Part shown: positions 44,211 to 53,531 of the stretch, piece after piece
How the letters are laid out: every line of letters starts with the position of its first letter
Position numbering within the stretch: position 1 is the first letter of the stretch
Origin: Schlesneria sp. DSM 10557
Lineage (GTDB): Bacteria > Planctomycetota > Planctomycetia > Planctomycetales > Planctomycetaceae
NCBI RefSeq assembly: GCF_041860085.1
Contig: NZ_CP124747.1
Span: forward strand, 5,355,001 to 5,419,000
Length of the DNA: 64,000 nucleotides
Reading direction: 5' to 3'
The notes under the pieces: generated by a model
Told to the model about the DNA's origin: nothing
Databases searched by the model: none
The model's input: the letters and a program-made list of their open reading frames with translations, nothing else
Translations under genes and position numbers: made by a program

Positions 44211-45068
44211 TCATTTTGACTTGACGCAGCGAAATCCGATGGCATCGTCTTTCGCTGTTTTTGACAGTCCTCGCCGGGCAGAACTGGTCAGGAGCGGGTA
44301 AGCGTCTTTCCATGAGCCCCCCCGGATGACGATTTTGCTGGATTCATCCTCGGAGGTCACCGCCGAACCGTCCGCCGGAGCCTGCTCATAGTTGGGGGAC
44401 CAGGCATCGGCTGTGAATTCCCACAGGTAGCCATGAATGTCATAAAGTCCCCAGGGGTTTGGCTTGAGGACTCCGACCTGCGGATCGTTGCCAGCGGCGT
44501 TGCCGGTATGCCAGGCAAATTCATTCAGGATGGATGTCGCGGGCGGAAGATCCGCTTTCGTTCGGGGCTCGTCTCCAAAGCTGTAGCGAGTCTCGGTCCC
44601 CGCCCGGCAGCAGTATTCCCACTCGGCTTCGGTCGGCAGGCGAATGGTTTCATCCTGTTCGATCCGTTTGTCCGCTCGCAGCGCCGCTGTCACCTTGCGA
44701 CAGAATTCATTGGCTTCGTTCCAGGACATACGCTCTGCCGAATTTCGCGGCCCAGGCCAGCGACTGGGGTTGTACCCCATGACGGCGTGAAACAGGTTCT
44801 GCGGGACTTCGTACTTCGCGATCGCGAATGCTTTTGACAGTTTGACTTCGTGGACAGGCTTCTCATTCGGTTCCCCTTGGCTGCTGCCCATCTGAAAGGA
44901 CGCAGGGAAAGAGGCTGTTCCGGGGGTAATCGCCACGAATTCGTCCACGAACGTCTTCAAAAGGTCAGTCGTTTTTTCTTCCTCAGCCTGTAGCCAGCCC
45001 GTGGAGTTCCATCCTGGCAGAAAGAATGTAGCGGTGCTGATCAGTGAGAGAAAACGACGACGTCTCAT
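44211..45068 (-). CDS. Secreted FGE-sulfatase-domain protein lacking the active cysteines
   Basis: A 285-residue protein with a twin-arginine-like N-terminus (MRRRRFLSLISTATFFLPG). The formylglycine-generating-enzyme fold is clear: FQMGSSQGEPNEKPVHEVKLSKAFAIAKYEV, PVxxMSWNEANEFC, RLPTEAEWEYCCRAGT, WGLYDIHGYLWEFTADAW, VIRGGSWKDAYPLL and IGFRCVKS. True FGE enzymes have two cysteines in the RGGSxxCxxxxC segment; here it reads RGGSWKDAYPLLTSSARRG, so oxidase activity is unlikely. Such SUMF1-like domains are common in planctomycetes and probably bind partners or ligands. Confidence 0.85.
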   Translation of the reverse strand: MRRRRFLSLISTATFFLPGWNSTGWLQAEEEKTTDLLKTFVDEFVAITPGTASFPASFQMGSSQGEPNEKPVHEVKLSKAFAIAKYEVPQNLFHAVMGYNPSRWPGPRNSAERMSWNEANEFCRKVTAALRADKRIEQDETIRLPTEAEWEYCCRAGTETRYSFGDEPRTKADLPPATSILNEFAWHTGNAAGNDPQVGVLKPNPWGLYDIHGYLWEFTADAWSPNYEQAPADGSAVTSEDESSKIVIRGGSWKDAYPLLTSSARRGLSKTAKDDAIGFRCVKSK

Positions 45069-45384
45069 GTTCGTACTTCCTGCAGGGGTGAGAAAACATC
45101 AGAGGGCATGTCGAAAATCCAGATCGCCGAATCGGAGATGGCCTGTCAGCGGCATCTCAGACGGGCTACGTTCAATGAAAACATATTCCGTTTGAGTCAG
45201 GCCGCAAAGTCGACCGGGTCGTGGAGGCGGTATCTGTTTTCATCGGCTGGGGGGACAGTCGCATCAATCAACGTAATTGCACGCGTCCATCCGTGCGAAC
45301 CGCGACATTGACAAAAGAGGTGCCCCCCTTCACGATCGTAGTCTTCTGGCAAGTGGTGTTTGAGAATCTCAAAGGAAATTTGAC
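45069..45384. other. Divergent intergenic region
   Basis: About 316 bases between the FGE-like gene and the SIS gene. One open frame on the plus strand (45108-45311) has no family resemblance or RBS and I do not call it. AAAGGAAAT just before 45385 is the SIS ribosome site. Confidence 0.45.
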
Positions 45385-46401
45385 GTGATTGCAGATCGAT
45401 CGCCCTACTCGAAGTTCAACCTCATTACCGACATGATTGCCGCGGCTGAGGTGATTCGAACGTTCGATCCTTCGGAGGTCAAGGCGACCGCCGAAGAGAT
45501 TGGCAAGGTAGGGAAGCTGTTGATTTCGGGTGAAGGCTCGAGCCGGATGTTCCCCGCGAAGAGTGCCATTGCACACGCACGACGAAAGGGATGGCCCTTC
45601 ACCATCGCAACAGAAGCAGGACGACAATCACAAGAGTACGCTCTGAGTGACTGGGCCGTACTGGGGATTTCGAACTCGGGTCGTACGGCCGAAGTCATTC
45701 GACTTTTCAACGCCTTCAACGCGGCGGGCCATACCCATCGTTACAGCCTGGCTGCTTTTGCTGAGTCGCCACTGGAAGCGCTGGCTGCTCGCGGTCATGT
45801 GCTGAAATGCGGAAAAGAAGGGGCTGTTGCCGCCACGAAAAGCGTTGTGGAACAGGCCTTGTTCTGCCGCGCGCTGGTCGAGGCGCTGGGTGGGGACACG
45901 TCACTCAAAGGGCGGCTGCCCAAGCTGGCTGATCAGTTTCTCGAGACGCTGGCTTTGCCAATCGACGCCGAAATTTCGCAGAAGATTGCTCAGGCAAACT
46001 CCATCTACTTCTCTGGTCGCAATGACGGTGTTGCCGAAGAGTTGACGCTCAAGACGAACGAAATCACCCGTAAACGGGGGGATTATCTTGAGGGAACTTA
46101 CGCGGTCCACGGGATCGAAGAAGCGATGCAGGCCGACGATGTCGTGATCTGGATCGATCCCTACGAAGAATCCGAACAGAAGTTCCATGACGTGCTGGTC
46201 AAGGGGGTGGGACTGACCGTGATCGCAATTTCCTCGCGACCGACGCTGTTCCCCACGATCCAGATTCCAGACGCTGGGGATCTGAATGTCTTCCTGCAAC
46301 TGGCGGCTGGCTGGAATCTGCTGGTCGAAGCGGGGCTGCGGCTTGATATCAACATCGACAAGCCCGTTCGAGCCCGAAAAGTCGGGAACGAGTTCGTCTG
46401 A
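45385..46401 (+). CDS. Double SIS-domain sugar-phosphate isomerase-like protein
   Basis: A 338-residue protein with two sugar-isomerase (SIS) domains. The first has LLISGEGSSRMFPAKSAIAHAR, the phosphate-binding GISNSGRTAEVIRLF and the EGAVAATKSVVEQA helix; the second, from about residue 200, has SIYFSGRNDGVAEELTLKTNEITRKRGDYLEGTYAVHG. This resembles the isomerase half of GlmS and AgaS-type proteins, without a glutaminase domain. A role in amino-sugar phosphate conversion is likely; the substrate is unknown. GTG start with AAAGGAAAT upstream; terminator at 46433. Confidence 0.82.
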   Translation: MIADRSPYSKFNLITDMIAAAEVIRTFDPSEVKATAEEIGKVGKLLISGEGSSRMFPAKSAIAHARRKGWPFTIATEAGRQSQEYALSDWAVLGISNSGRTAEVIRLFNAFNAAGHTHRYSLAAFAESPLEALAARGHVLKCGKEGAVAATKSVVEQALFCRALVEALGGDTSLKGRLPKLADQFLETLALPIDAEISQKIAQANSIYFSGRNDGVAEELTLKTNEITRKRGDYLEGTYAVHGIEEAMQADDVVIWIDPYEESEQKFHDVLVKGVGLTVIAISSRPTLFPTIQIPDAGDLNVFLQLAAGWNLLVEAGLRLDINIDKPVRARKVGNEFV

Positions 46402-46432
46402 TGCTCGTCTGCGATTGATCGGATCCCAAACG

Positions 46433-46474
46433 AAAAGTGCACTGAAGGTGACTCCTCCAGTGCACTTTTTGTTT
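46433..46474 (+). terminator. Rho-independent terminator of the SIS gene
   Basis: Perfect inverted repeat AAAAGTGCACTG (46433-46444) / CAGTGCACTTTT (46458-46469) followed by TGTTT; the flanking A and T runs make it work in both directions, although lpxI ends 140 bp further away. Confidence 0.85.
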
Positions 46475-46614
46475 CGCGAGTTGATCAGCCGGAGGGGTCG
46501 CCGCGTACTGCGGAACAACTCTGCTTGTAATTCATCGGGCAATCGCACGTTGGTGTGACAGGTGAAACGAACGCGGGAGCCGGCAGCGGACTCGCCCCCG
46601 CCGGACGTTCCGTT

Positions 46615-47508
46615 TCAGCCAGCGGCACGCATTTCCAGTTCGACCGCGCTGACGGCGACGATGGCGATTCCCAGTTTGTCGGCCAGTTCGATCACTTCCG
46701 GCTCGTCCAGAATGATCGTCTTGTCACTTTCGATCGCCAGCACACGGCCACCCGATTCGTGCATGGTCTTGATCGTCTGCAGTCCCACGGTCGGAACGTC
46801 GAACCGCATGTCCTGTTTCGGTTTCGCGGCCTTGACGACCGTGAATCCACCTCGGCGGCAGAGTTCGGCCGAACGTCGGATCGCGCGGTCGGTTCCTTCA
46901 ATTGCTTCCACTGCAATGACGGCCATGTCGTGGACGATAACCGACTGACCGATATCCAACCGACCCATTTCTTTGGCCAGTTCAAAGCCGAAGCGGATGT
47001 CTCTCCATTGAGACTCCGTCGGTTTGCGTTTTGTCAGGAAACCATGTTTCACGAGAAGCTCCGGACAGTAATCGAGTGCGGAATCGAAGTAAATCTGATC
47101 GCGTTCGAATTCGCGAATCACCGCCAGCAACAGCGTATCATCTTTCCGGTCGCGTTTGGCGTACACCAGCCACATGTGGATCGTACGCCAGTCGGGCATG
47201 AGCCGCAGGATGCGGAAAGGTTGAAACAGAACGGTCTTTTCAATTTTTCCCGCCATGACCACACGATCGATGCGGGCCTTCTTGAACAGATTGATGGCTC
47301 GCCCAATCCTTGCCAGGGGCGCCTCGACGTAAGAATGGCAAATCGAGCGTAGCTCGGGAGCCGCCATCCCCATCACGCCGACACCATACACATGATGCCC
47401 CTGGTCCCGTGCTGCTTCGGCAAATGAAATCGGGAAACGTCCCGCCCCGGCTAACAGGCCGACGCGTCGCGCTCCCACTTTCAGTGATCTGTCGGTGGCT
47501 CCATCCAT
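46615..47508 (-). CDS. lpxI: LpxI-type UDP-2,3-diacylglucosamine hydrolase
   Basis: A 297-residue protein of the LpxI (DUF1009) family, which cleaves UDP-2,3-diacylglucosamine to lipid X in bacteria lacking LpxH. Marks include VGLLAGAGRFPISFAEAARDQGHHVYGVG, VMAGKIEKTVLF, KDDTLLLAVIREFE, FGFELAKEMGRLDIGQSVIVHDMAVIAVEAIEGTDRAI and DVPTVGLQTIKTMHESGGRVLAIE. ATG at 47508 is preferred; a TTG at 47517 is in frame. It is 192 bp downstream of lpxD on the same strand, consistent with a lipid A gene pair. Confidence 0.92.
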   Translation of the reverse strand: MDGATDRSLKVGARRVGLLAGAGRFPISFAEAARDQGHHVYGVGVMGMAAPELRSICHSYVEAPLARIGRAINLFKKARIDRVVMAGKIEKTVLFQPFRILRLMPDWRTIHMWLVYAKRDRKDDTLLLAVIREFERDQIYFDSALDYCPELLVKHGFLTKRKPTESQWRDIRFGFELAKEMGRLDIGQSVIVHDMAVIAVEAIEGTDRAIRRSAELCRRGGFTVVKAAKPKQDMRFDVPTVGLQTIKTMHESGGRVLAIESDKTIILDEPEVIELADKLGIAIVAVSAVELEMRAAG

Positions 47509-47700
47509 GGAGTCCAAGCCCTTCTAAATTCAGTTCCGTTTCCGGGGACGACTCGTCCTTGAGTTTCCCGGTCCTCAACGGAGATTACTGACCCTTCGCT
47601 GTCGTAAAGTCCACAAGCACCGTTCGGCCATCCTCAGCAGGATCGACCACGCGGTGTTTTCCGTCCTCCAGAACTCAATCTGGCTCCAGCACGCGTGAGT

Positions 47701-48801
47701 TTATCCCGCCGCGCGATGGGTGACCGGATCTGTTGCAGGAGGATTCCCCTTCAGTTTCTGTAGCTCTGCTGCCAACGCAGCGACCTGCTTTTCGAGGTCG
47801 CGGAGCTGGTCTTTCATGTCCGGCAGCCGCCGCATGGCGACGACGAGCCGTTTCTGTTCCATTTCGTGCGTCGCTGGTATACCGAGCCAGGTCTCGCCCG
47901 CGGGAACGTCTTTCAGAACACCCGCTTTGGCTCCCACTGTCGCCCCTGTGTTCATCTTGGCATGGTCACGCACACCGACCTGACCACCCAGCCGGACATA
48001 GTCGCCCGACTGACATGAGCCGGCCAGGCCGACTTGGGATGCGAAGACATTGTGACGTCCGACTTCGCAGTTGTGCCCAATCATCACCAGGTTATCGAGT
48101 TTTGTTCCTTCACCGATGATGGTCGGCCCGATGGCCCCCCGGTCGACCGTCGTGCACGCCCCGATTTCGACGTCATCCTGAATCTGGACTGAACCGAGTT
48201 GCGGGATTTTCTCGAACCGGCCAGCGGCAAAGCGATAGCCAAAACCATCCGCTCCAATCACCGCTCCACTATGGATGATCACCCGGTTCCCGATCGTGAC
48301 GTCGTGGTAAAGAACGACATTCGGATGCAGAACGACCTGGTCTCCAATCCGGCTGCCCGCTCCGATGACCACGCCCGGTAGCAGGTCGCAGTCGGCTCCA
48401 ATCACCACATCTTCACCGATCCAGACTCCGGCCGCGACATGACAGTTCGGACCGATGCTGGCGGTTTCGTGAATGTGAGCGTGGGGCGAGATCCCTCGCT
48501 CGGGACGGCTGCGAATCTTGCGGAACAGGGGCAATATTTTTAGGAAGGCGACCTGGGCGTCGGCAACGATGATGCGAGCGAAGCTGACGGAGTCGTCGAT
48601 CATTGCCGCGACTTTGGCCGGCATCAGTACCGCGCCCGCCTGACAATCCTTCAGGCGTGAAACATTCTTCATGTCCGCGACAAAAGTGACTGCGGAAGGA
48701 TTGGCCGACTCGATCGCCGCGGCGTCATCGATCAGACGCGCGGCATCGCCGCAGATTGTTCCATCCACCAATGCGGCCAATGATTCCACCGATTCAGTCA
48801 C
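47701..48801 (-). CDS. lpxD: UDP-3-O-acylglucosamine N-acyltransferase
   Basis: A 366-residue left-handed beta-helix enzyme for the third step of lipid A synthesis. It has the N-terminal uridine-binding domain (ESANPSAVTFVADMKNV), hexapeptide repeats (residues about 110-290), the catalytic His block in VMIGHNCEVGRHNVFASQVGLAGS, the substrate block SGAVIGADGFGYRF, and a C-terminal helix (MKDQLRDLEKQVAALAAELQKL). The start is GTG at 48801 with GGAAAGGA upstream. Full length for LpxD (about 340-350) plus a short tail. Confidence 0.95.
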   Translation of the reverse strand: MTESVESLAALVDGTICGDAARLIDDAAAIESANPSAVTFVADMKNVSRLKDCQAGAVLMPAKVAAMIDDSVSFARIIVADAQVAFLKILPLFRKIRSRPERGISPHAHIHETASIGPNCHVAAGVWIGEDVVIGADCDLLPGVVIGAGSRIGDQVVLHPNVVLYHDVTIGNRVIIHSGAVIGADGFGYRFAAGRFEKIPQLGSVQIQDDVEIGACTTVDRGAIGPTIIGEGTKLDNLVMIGHNCEVGRHNVFASQVGLAGSCQSGDYVRLGGQVGVRDHAKMNTGATVGAKAGVLKDVPAGETWLGIPATHEMEQKRLVVAMRRLPDMKDQLRDLEKQVAALAAELQKLKGNPPATDPVTHRAAG

Positions 48802-49118
48802 GCGGCGTCCTTTCCACGGAAGGCTTCTACGAACACAATCCCTCATGTTCCACACTCATTTTGTAAAAAAGTTTGCCAAATCAGGCAAGAGTGATCATGC
48901 AACTGTCATTCTTTCAAAGCCCGTTCGCCGATTCTGCAACCGGTGGACGACTGGCGATTTCGATCGAAATAGGGTATTTCTACCGCCGAAAAGCCCATTC
49001 AGTGACCAGAGCAATGGCATCCTGCGCTGTTCCGGCAGTTGGGCGTGTTTGGTTGTATTTTGAATAAGTCCCTTATTTCAGCAGTCTGCGTAAGCTGAAT
49101 CGGGGAGGAGTCGTAAGC
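48802..49118. other. Divergent region between lpxD and the chorismate mutase gene
   Basis: 317 bases with no gene; open frames here are short and lack RBS. It must carry the promoters of lpxD-lpxI and of aroH; none is close to consensus. Confidence 0.45.
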
Positions 49119-49490
49119 ATGTCGGTGCGAGGTATTCGAGGAGCAACCAGCGTAGAGTTCGACGCGCCCGAGGAAATTCTCTCGGCCACGCGAGAGCTGC
49201 TGAACGAGCTGCTCCGGGCGAATGAGATCACAGAATTCGACGAAGTTGTTTCCGCCATCTTCACGACGTCGCATGATCTGACTTCGACTTTCCCCGCTGA
49301 AGCGGCCCGCGCGATCGGTATGAAACAGGTCCCACTGCTGTGCGCATCCGAGATTGCTGTTCCCAGCAGCCTGCCCCGCTGCATCCGCGTCCTGCTGCAC
49401 GTCAACACAGACAAGAAGCAGTCCGAAATCGTCCATGTCTACCTGCGCGAAGCCAAGAAGCTGCGACCTGACATGTGCAGTGCTCAGTGA
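49119..49490 (+). CDS. aroH: AroH-class chorismate mutase
   Basis: A 123-residue monofunctional chorismate mutase, which rearranges chorismate to prephenate for Phe and Tyr synthesis. It matches the Bacillus subtilis AroH trimer type almost end to end: [19 protein letters not shown] with the active-site Arg, [51 protein letters not shown] and [21 protein letters not shown] lies just before the ATG. No other aromatic amino acid gene is close. Confidence 0.95.
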   Translation: MSVRGIRGATSVEFDAPEEILSATRELLNELLRANEITEFDEVVSAIFTTSHDLTSTFPAEAARAIGMKQVPLLCASEIAVPSSLPRCIRVLLHVNTDKKQSEIVHVYLREAKKLRPDMCSAQ

Positions 49491-49673
49491 CAAACGTGTC
49501 CATTAGGCCGCCTGCCCACTCGGCTTCGCCTCCCTGGCATCACGCCGTCAATGCGGTAAGCCTTTTCGATCGAGCCCGCTTTCAAGTTGCCGGTTCGATC
49601 ATGTCGGGTAGAAGCGGGTCCCTGCTCGCTTTACAACGGAGCCGGCTGGTTTCGTCGAATTGGAAGAACCTGA

Positions 49674-51095
49674 TTATTCCGCCGCCGGTGTGGAGGATTC
49701 GGATTCACCCGTTCGGTGCTTTCGCCGTTTGAGAGCACTGATTTCGTCGACGGTCAAAAATCCCCATCTCAGGGTTTCGTCCTGGATGTATTGCTTGCCC
49801 AGCGTCAGTGCTGTTCTGGCTTTGCTCAGTTCCATTCCCAGGTAGAAGGCATGTTCGGCGGTCATGGAACCGCCGGTGCTCGCCCGCATCTCGTCGAAGA
49901 CTTCGTAGGGATCGCTGCCGTGCCAGTAGCCGTCACGATTCATCAGATGAACTTCGCCCCCCTCAGCGAAGACGCGGAAGTTCGGGTCGGTCAGTTGCCC
50001 CGCCATCGTCCGCAGGTTCTCGTCCCCGAGAGCGCGTCGTTTCGGGTCCCGGAGCATGACGAGTTGGCCCCCCAGATGTTTGGGCAGGACCCGATTCTGC
50101 AGGCTATGTCGCACCAGACGCCGGGCCAGATCGAATTCGCGAACGGCGGTGGTCCCCCAGTTGATGACTTCCGTCGCCAGGACGCTGGCAATCTGCAGCT
50201 CTTCGCAAATCGCTGCCAGCAGGAAGTTGACCCCGGCGCTATCGACTTCCGTCAGCTCGGTCAGATTCCCGACTCCCATCATCATCGGGGTTTCGGGAAA
50301 GCGACGTCGCGTTTCAAAGTACCGCTGCAGCGACGCGGCAAAACCAAAGCCGATCGGCTCCAGGACAGGATCCAGCCGAAACGATCGCCCCGCCTCGGTC
50401 AGTTTCGCAATGGTCCCGTTCCAGGAGTCGAGATTCCGCAGATCGTCCGGGATCACGACAAACTCGGCAGGGACCTTACTGGCCCAGTCGACGTTGGTGC
50501 CGTTACAACTCAGGACCAGTTCGGCACCCGCTTCGACGGCCGACTCGACTTCCCTTTGATCAAAGCTGTCGACGGAAACGCGCAGGCCTTCAGACCGCAA
50601 TTGCCAGACGGCGGCGGCGATCCCCGGCCAGGTTTCACCGGGAATACACCCCAGGTCGATGACGTTGGCGCCAGACTGCTGATACCGAACAGCCTGACTC
50701 AGTAGCTCTTGCTCACTCAGCCGCGGGGCGTGGTTAATTTCGGCCAGGATCTCGATGGAGTAGTCGTCGAGTGGCGGGATTGCTCGTTTGCTTTTGCCGA
50801 AGTGTTCCGGCAGGTCGAATAGATCCTTGGGGCCACGTTCGAACGGCAGTCCGAACTGGGAAGAGAGCGGCGACAGATCTCCCGTGCACCAGCCGGGGAG
50901 AATAACGCGACTGACACCGGCGGGCACCTTCAGTTTTCGCTGCACCCAGTTCACATGCATCAGGGCGGCGACAGAGATGCCGAGTACGGCGATTTCGTAG
51001 TCGAAGCCCACTTTCTCGGCGAGTGGCTGAAGAACGACCTTCAACGACGGTTCCGCCAGTCGGCCGGTCACAAAAAGAAGACGTTCGCGCGACAT
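49674..51095 (-). CDS. DUF6513 / dihydropteroate synthase-related protein of the H4MPT C1 set
   Basis: A 473-residue protein. The N-terminal 120 residues (RLLFVTGRLAEPSLKVVLQPLA, VSVAALMHVNWVQRKL, VILPGWCTGDL) are the part specific to this family; residues about 140-400 form a pterin-binding TIM barrel like dihydropteroate synthase (IEILAEINHAPRLSEQEL, GANVIDLGCIPGETWPGI, LRVSVDSFD, LVLSCNGTN, LDPVLEPIGFGFA). In planctomycetes and methylotrophs this family travels with tetrahydromethanopterin-linked C1 genes. The ATG at 51095 fits the conserved start; a longer frame upstream does not. It is 159 bp downstream of the TatD gene on the same strand. Confidence 0.82.
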   Translation of the reverse strand: MSRERLLFVTGRLAEPSLKVVLQPLAEKVGFDYEIAVLGISVAALMHVNWVQRKLKVPAGVSRVILPGWCTGDLSPLSSQFGLPFERGPKDLFDLPEHFGKSKRAIPPLDDYSIEILAEINHAPRLSEQELLSQAVRYQQSGANVIDLGCIPGETWPGIAAAVWQLRSEGLRVSVDSFDQREVESAVEAGAELVLSCNGTNVDWASKVPAEFVVIPDDLRNLDSWNGTIAKLTEAGRSFRLDPVLEPIGFGFAASLQRYFETRRRFPETPMMMGVGNLTELTEVDSAGVNFLLAAICEELQIASVLATEVINWGTTAVREFDLARRLVRHSLQNRVLPKHLGGQLVMLRDPKRRALGDENLRTMAGQLTDPNFRVFAEGGEVHLMNRDGYWHGSDPYEVFDEMRASTGGSMTAEHAFYLGMELSKARTALTLGKQYIQDETLRWGFLTVDEISALKRRKHRTGESESSTPAAE

Positions 51096-51254
51096 GCGGA
51101 CCACTGTGCGGCTGTGGGTGATCAAACAGGGATCGGTCAATCAGGATTCCAGACTGACCAAGGTCCGTCCCGATCGCTTCAGGGGCAGCCCAGGTCAATT
51201 TTTTATGATTGGACTGCCTGAGTCTTACCGGACGACTCAGGCCATCATACCGAA

Positions 51255-52166
51255 CTACTGAATCAGATACTCTGAAGAACCCTCATCGACGCGGGGTGTC
51301 TGTCCCCCTCGCAGCACGCTGTTCCCCTGGAACAGGTTTCGCTGATCGACGGGAAGTGGGTTCAGCCAGTCCGACTCCTGGAACTGACCGCTCTGCGCGT
51401 AGGCCGTCAGTGCGTTACGGTAGCAGGCCAGTTCGATGTGTTCCTGCGGAATGCCGCGCTCTTCTGCCAGCTTGGCTGTTTTGGGGACCGCCAGGACGTC
51501 GGACTTGCCCCAGTCGGCTGAGCTGTCGACGATCACTCGTTCCGCTCCTGCGACTTGCAGAATGTCGACCATCCGGGCATTTCCCATTTTGGTTCCGGGG
51601 TAGATCGTAAATCCACACCAGTAACCGCGATCGAGCACTTCGCGGTAGGTTTCCTCATTGTTGTGATCGATGATGCACATGTGAGGTGAAATGCCATGCT
51701 CTTCGATGACATCCATCGTCCGGTACGTCCCCCGCTTTTTGTTGCGATGAGGCGTGTGAATCAGGACGGGCAGTCCGACTTCCTTGGCCAGCTCCAGTTG
51801 CAGGCGCAGGAATTTTTCCTCGGTCGCGGTCTGGTCGTCGTAACCGATCTCACCAATTGCGACGACCCCTTCCTTGGTGGCAAACAGGGGAAGGAGATCC
51901 ATGACCTGCTCGGCGAGTCGTTCGTTGTTCGCTTCCTTGGAGTTCAGTCCGATCGTGCAGTAGTGCCGGATCCCGAACTGCGCCGCCCGAAACCGTTCAA
52001 ACCCGACAAGGCTCGAGAAATAGTCCTTGAAGGTACCGACTTCCGTCCGTGGCTGCCCCTGCCAGAACGCCGGCTCAATAATCGCCTTCACCCCCGCCGC
52101 CGCCAACGCTTCATAATCGTCTGTCGTCCGGGAAACCATGTGAATGTGAGGGTCAATGTAGTTCAT
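51255..52166 (-). CDS. TatD-family metal-dependent hydrolase
   Basis: A 303-residue amidohydrolase-fold protein. Metal ligands are visible in YIDPHIHMVSRTTDDYEAL (HxH), the Glu of AIGEIGYD, the His of VLIHTPHRNKK and IIDHNNEE, and the late Asp of IVDSSADWG. The form beginning D-P-H-I-H-M with FTIYPGTKMGN recalls the TatD-like hydrolase of the ebo gene cluster (EboB), but no other ebo gene is nearby. Since the next gene is DUF6513, a role in C1 or cofactor metabolism is also possible. It is the last chromosomal-type gene before the island. Confidence 0.8.
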   Translation of the reverse strand: MNYIDPHIHMVSRTTDDYEALAAAGVKAIIEPAFWQGQPRTEVGTFKDYFSSLVGFERFRAAQFGIRHYCTIGLNSKEANNERLAEQVMDLLPLFATKEGVVAIGEIGYDDQTATEEKFLRLQLELAKEVGLPVLIHTPHRNKKRGTYRTMDVIEEHGISPHMCIIDHNNEETYREVLDRGYWCGFTIYPGTKMGNARMVDILQVAGAERVIVDSSADWGKSDVLAVPKTAKLAEERGIPQEHIELACYRNALTAYAQSGQFQESDWLNPLPVDQRNLFQGNSVLRGGQTPRVDEGSSEYLIQ

Positions 52167-52308
52167 ATTATCTGTAAACTCCTGTGCCGTGTGGTTTTAA
52201 TGTCGCTGGACGCACGAGATATTGCACGGGTTCGCCATAGTTCTTAGAATTCTGCACAGGTTGCACGAGTTCCAGAGAGCAGGGACGCCAACCCCGCAGG
52301 ATACCAAA
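52167..52308. other. Left border of the integrated element (putative)
   Basis: Short region before the recombinase gene where base composition shifts from the chromosome to the GC-richer island. TTGCACGGGTTCGCC (52222-52236) and TTGCACGAGTTCCAG (52261-52275) are imperfect direct repeats that could be part of an attachment core, but no tRNA gene is present here and the partner site is outside the window. Confidence 0.35.
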
Positions 52309-53508
52309 ATGCCACCCGGCCCGAAACCTTCCGTCAGCTACTGGCGCAGCCGAAAGGCCTACGGCTGCTGGATCGGGCCGCAGCAGCACATCCTCGCCAA
52401 GGGGCCGGACGACGCCCCGACTGGCGCGACCTACCTCGCCGCCCTGGAGCAATTCCGCAAGCTGCTGGCGCAGGACGCCGGGAAGGGTACAGACCATTAT
52501 CTTGTTTCTGCTCTGCTAAACCAGTATCGGGCGCACCTTCACGCAACTCGGAAGAGCGGCGTGCCCGGTGTGTTCGAGGTCATGGCCCGCGGGTTCGGGG
52601 TGAAGTTCGGGCCGAAGCGGGTCTGCGACCTCAAGCCCTACGACTTCGACCAGTGGCTCGCCAGCCAAGACCAGTGGAACTCCACGAGCAAAGCTCACGC
52701 TGCCGCGCTCATCCTCGGGGCGATCAGTTGGGCGAGGAAGAAGGGGTTCATCCAGACCGACCCGCTCACCGGTAGGATCGAGCGGCCCCCGCCGATTCTC
52801 CGCGGACGCGACGCCCGCATGTCGGAAGAGCTGATGGACCTGCTCATCAGCGAGTGCTTCGTCAAGGCGACGTAAAACCGCACTAAACGGACCGACAACC
52901 CCGGCGTCCAACTGAAGAAGACCGGCTTCTGCGAGCCGTTTGGCAAGTACCTCTGGATGCTCCGCCTGACCGGTGCGAGACCGGGCGAGCTCCGCCACGC
53001 CGAGGCGTTCAACTACGAGAGCGGTCGGCTCGTGTTCCGCTGGAACGCTCAGAAGGGCTACATCTGGAAGAACGCCCGGAAGACCCAGCGCGACCGCGTG
53101 ATCTTCCTCACCCCGGAAGCACAGGCTTACGTCGAGGAGTGCGTGAAGAAGAACCCCGAGGGGCCGATCTTCCGCACGCTCCGCAACGACCCGTGGACGC
53201 CGCAGAACATCGCGAACAAGTGGCGACGCTGGCTGTTGCTCAGGCCGAGCGTGAAGGCGTATCTCGACGAGCACGGCATCGAACCAAAGGAGATGCGGAC
53301 CTACAATTTCCGGCACTCGGCGATCTCGAAGTGGTTGGATGCCGGCGGCGACATCTACGTCGCCTCGCAACTCTTCGGCACGTCGGTGAAGATGCTGGAG
53401 AAGCGGTACGGCCATCCCGACATCGACCGGCTGCACGAGCGGTACATGGCATTCGCAACGGCGAACCCGATCACGCCACCGTGGGCAGTTGCGAGCCGGA
53501 ACAGTTAA
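52309..53508 (+). pseudogene. Tyrosine recombinase/integrase interrupted by an in-frame TAA
   Basis: Reads as a 399-codon phage-type integrase in one frame with a single TAA at 52873-52875 (codon 189). The first 188 residues hold the SAM-like DNA-binding domain (LLNQYRAHLHATRKSGVPGVFEVMARG, HAAALILGAISWARKKGFIQTDP). The rest holds the catalytic domain: Arg in MLRLTGARPGELRHAE, the Lys-bearing strand KTQRDRVIFLTPEA, the second Arg in YNFRHSAISKWLDAGG, YGHPDIDRLHERYMAF with the presumed Tyr nucleophile. Start ATG follows GCAGGA. The stop lies in the linker between domains. It may be a true inactivation or a sequencing error; a split protein is less likely since no ATG/RBS restarts it early (the next ATG is at 52957). 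Confidence 0.85.
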
Positions 53509-53531
53509 TTCACCATGTGAGAGAGCGGCGA

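Noticed and set aside
52167-52308. A tRNA gene as integration target
   Set aside because: No cloverleaf or T-loop sequence (GGTTCGAxTCC) can be found at the border.
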